Origin: Gemmatimonadales bacterium
GTDB lineage: Bacteria > Gemmatimonadota > Gemmatimonadetes > Gemmatimonadales > GWC2-71-9
DNA length: 5,629 nt
Assembly (NCBI GenBank): GCA_013816685.1
Contig: JACDDX010000124.1
Span: forward strand, 1 to 5,629
Direction: 5' to 3'
Shown here: piece after piece, positions 5,378 through 5,629 of the stretch
Position numbering within the stretch: position 1 is the stretch's first letter
Layout: every line of letters begins with the position of its first letter
Position numbers and translations under genes: made by a program
Notes under the pieces: generated by a model
Database searches by the model: none
Told to the model about the DNA's origin: nothing
Seen by the model: only the letters and a program-made list of their open reading frames with translations

Positions 5378-5629
5378 CCGCTTGTGCCCGCAGTCGCAGA
5401 TCACCTGCTTCGCTGTCGACTCGCAGATCATCGAAGACGGCCACTCCCTCCTCTGTGCGGCGCGACAGGTCTCCGCGCAGCCGGATGCGCTCGTCGGATG
5501 AGCGCGCCAGATCAAGTGTGACCTGGAAGCCGGGCGACGTCACCGGATTCCCGGCGGCGTCTTCCACTGCCACCGTCACCGCCGGGGCGATGCGTTCATC
5601 TTTCTTCGCGTCACGCGGCTGCACTCGGA
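5328..5629 (-). CDS. Ig-like repeat protein, C-terminal fragment (runs in from right edge)
   Basis: Only the last 100 residues are in the window; the start lies beyond base 5629. They form one complete bacterial Ig-like repeat: VQPRDAKKDERIAPAVTV, then VEDAAGNPVT, a strand FQVTLDL, a turn around RTEEGVAVFDDLRVD, and an edge ending ASFEIRDD before the stop. Repeats of this wording usually occur in tandem in long secreted or cell-surface proteins, so the missing part is probably a larger repeat array with a signal peptide. A GTG at 5624 could be read as a start but sits inside the repeat and is very unlikely to be real. The gene is in a different frame from the downstream lipoprotein gene and overlaps its 5' end, so the two are probably co-transcribed. 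Confidence 0.8.
   Translation of the reverse strand, partial: RVQPRDAKKDERIAPAVTVAVEDAAGNPVTSPGFQVTLDLARSSDERIRLRGDLSRRTEEGVAVFDDLRVDSEAGDLRLRAQADGLSDVESASFEIRDD

Noticed and set aside
5320..5390. A frameshift joining the two Ig-domain genes into one
   Set aside because: The upstream product ends cleanly at the end of an Ig repeat, and the downstream one starts with its own signal peptide and cysteine, so two genes is the simpler reading.
5378..5515. In-frame extension of the lipoprotein gene to 5515
   Set aside because: It would add 46 Cys/Arg-rich residues before the signal peptide and overlap the Ig repeat of the upstream gene by nearly 190 bases.

Overview
The window is GC-rich bacterial DNA with very few Shine-Dalgarno-like sites. 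It looks like a Gram-negative (diderm) chromosome: it encodes a lipid-anchored murein transglycosylase, a secreted metallopeptidase-like protein and a lipoprotein built of Ig-like domains. The wording of that lipoprotein (Cys, then Gly/Ser, then an ELTLP-type start, then an Ig-like repeat) and its neighbour's VQP...PAVTV...DAAGNPV repeat resemble proteins common in Gemmatimonadota. That assignment is inference from memory, not a search result.

Layout. At the left edge (1-303, minus) is the N-terminal 101 residues of an MFS transporter running out of the window. A 201-bp divergent gap separates it from a plus-strand gene cluster (505-3379). This holds an MltD-like lytic transglycosylase lipoprotein with three LysM repeats, a short one-TM protein, and a secreted HExxH protein. 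Each junction overlaps by four bases (ATGA, then TTGA), so they are very probably one translationally coupled operon acting in the periplasm or envelope. A 45-residue zinc-ribbon gene follows at 3478-3615.

Convergent to that cluster is a minus-strand tRNA operon: a strong sigma70-type promoter (3970-3998), tRNA-Leu(GAG), a spacer with a long hairpin that has a tRNA-like T-loop, tRNA-Thr(CGT), and an intrinsic terminator (3663-3690) lying between the two convergent units.

The right third (4049-5629, minus) carries two overlapping genes for Ig-like surface proteins. The upstream one is only the C-terminal part and continues past the right edge. The downstream one is a 442-residue putative lipoprotein with two invasin/Big_1-like domains followed by two filamin-like domains. 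Its signal peptide is encoded out of frame across the end of the upstream gene.

No mobile element, CRISPR array or defence system is visible. The most interesting items are the transglycosylase / one-TM protein / zincin cassette, the unannotated small zinc-ribbon gene, the T-loop-like hairpin between the tRNAs, and the overlapping signal-peptide arrangement.
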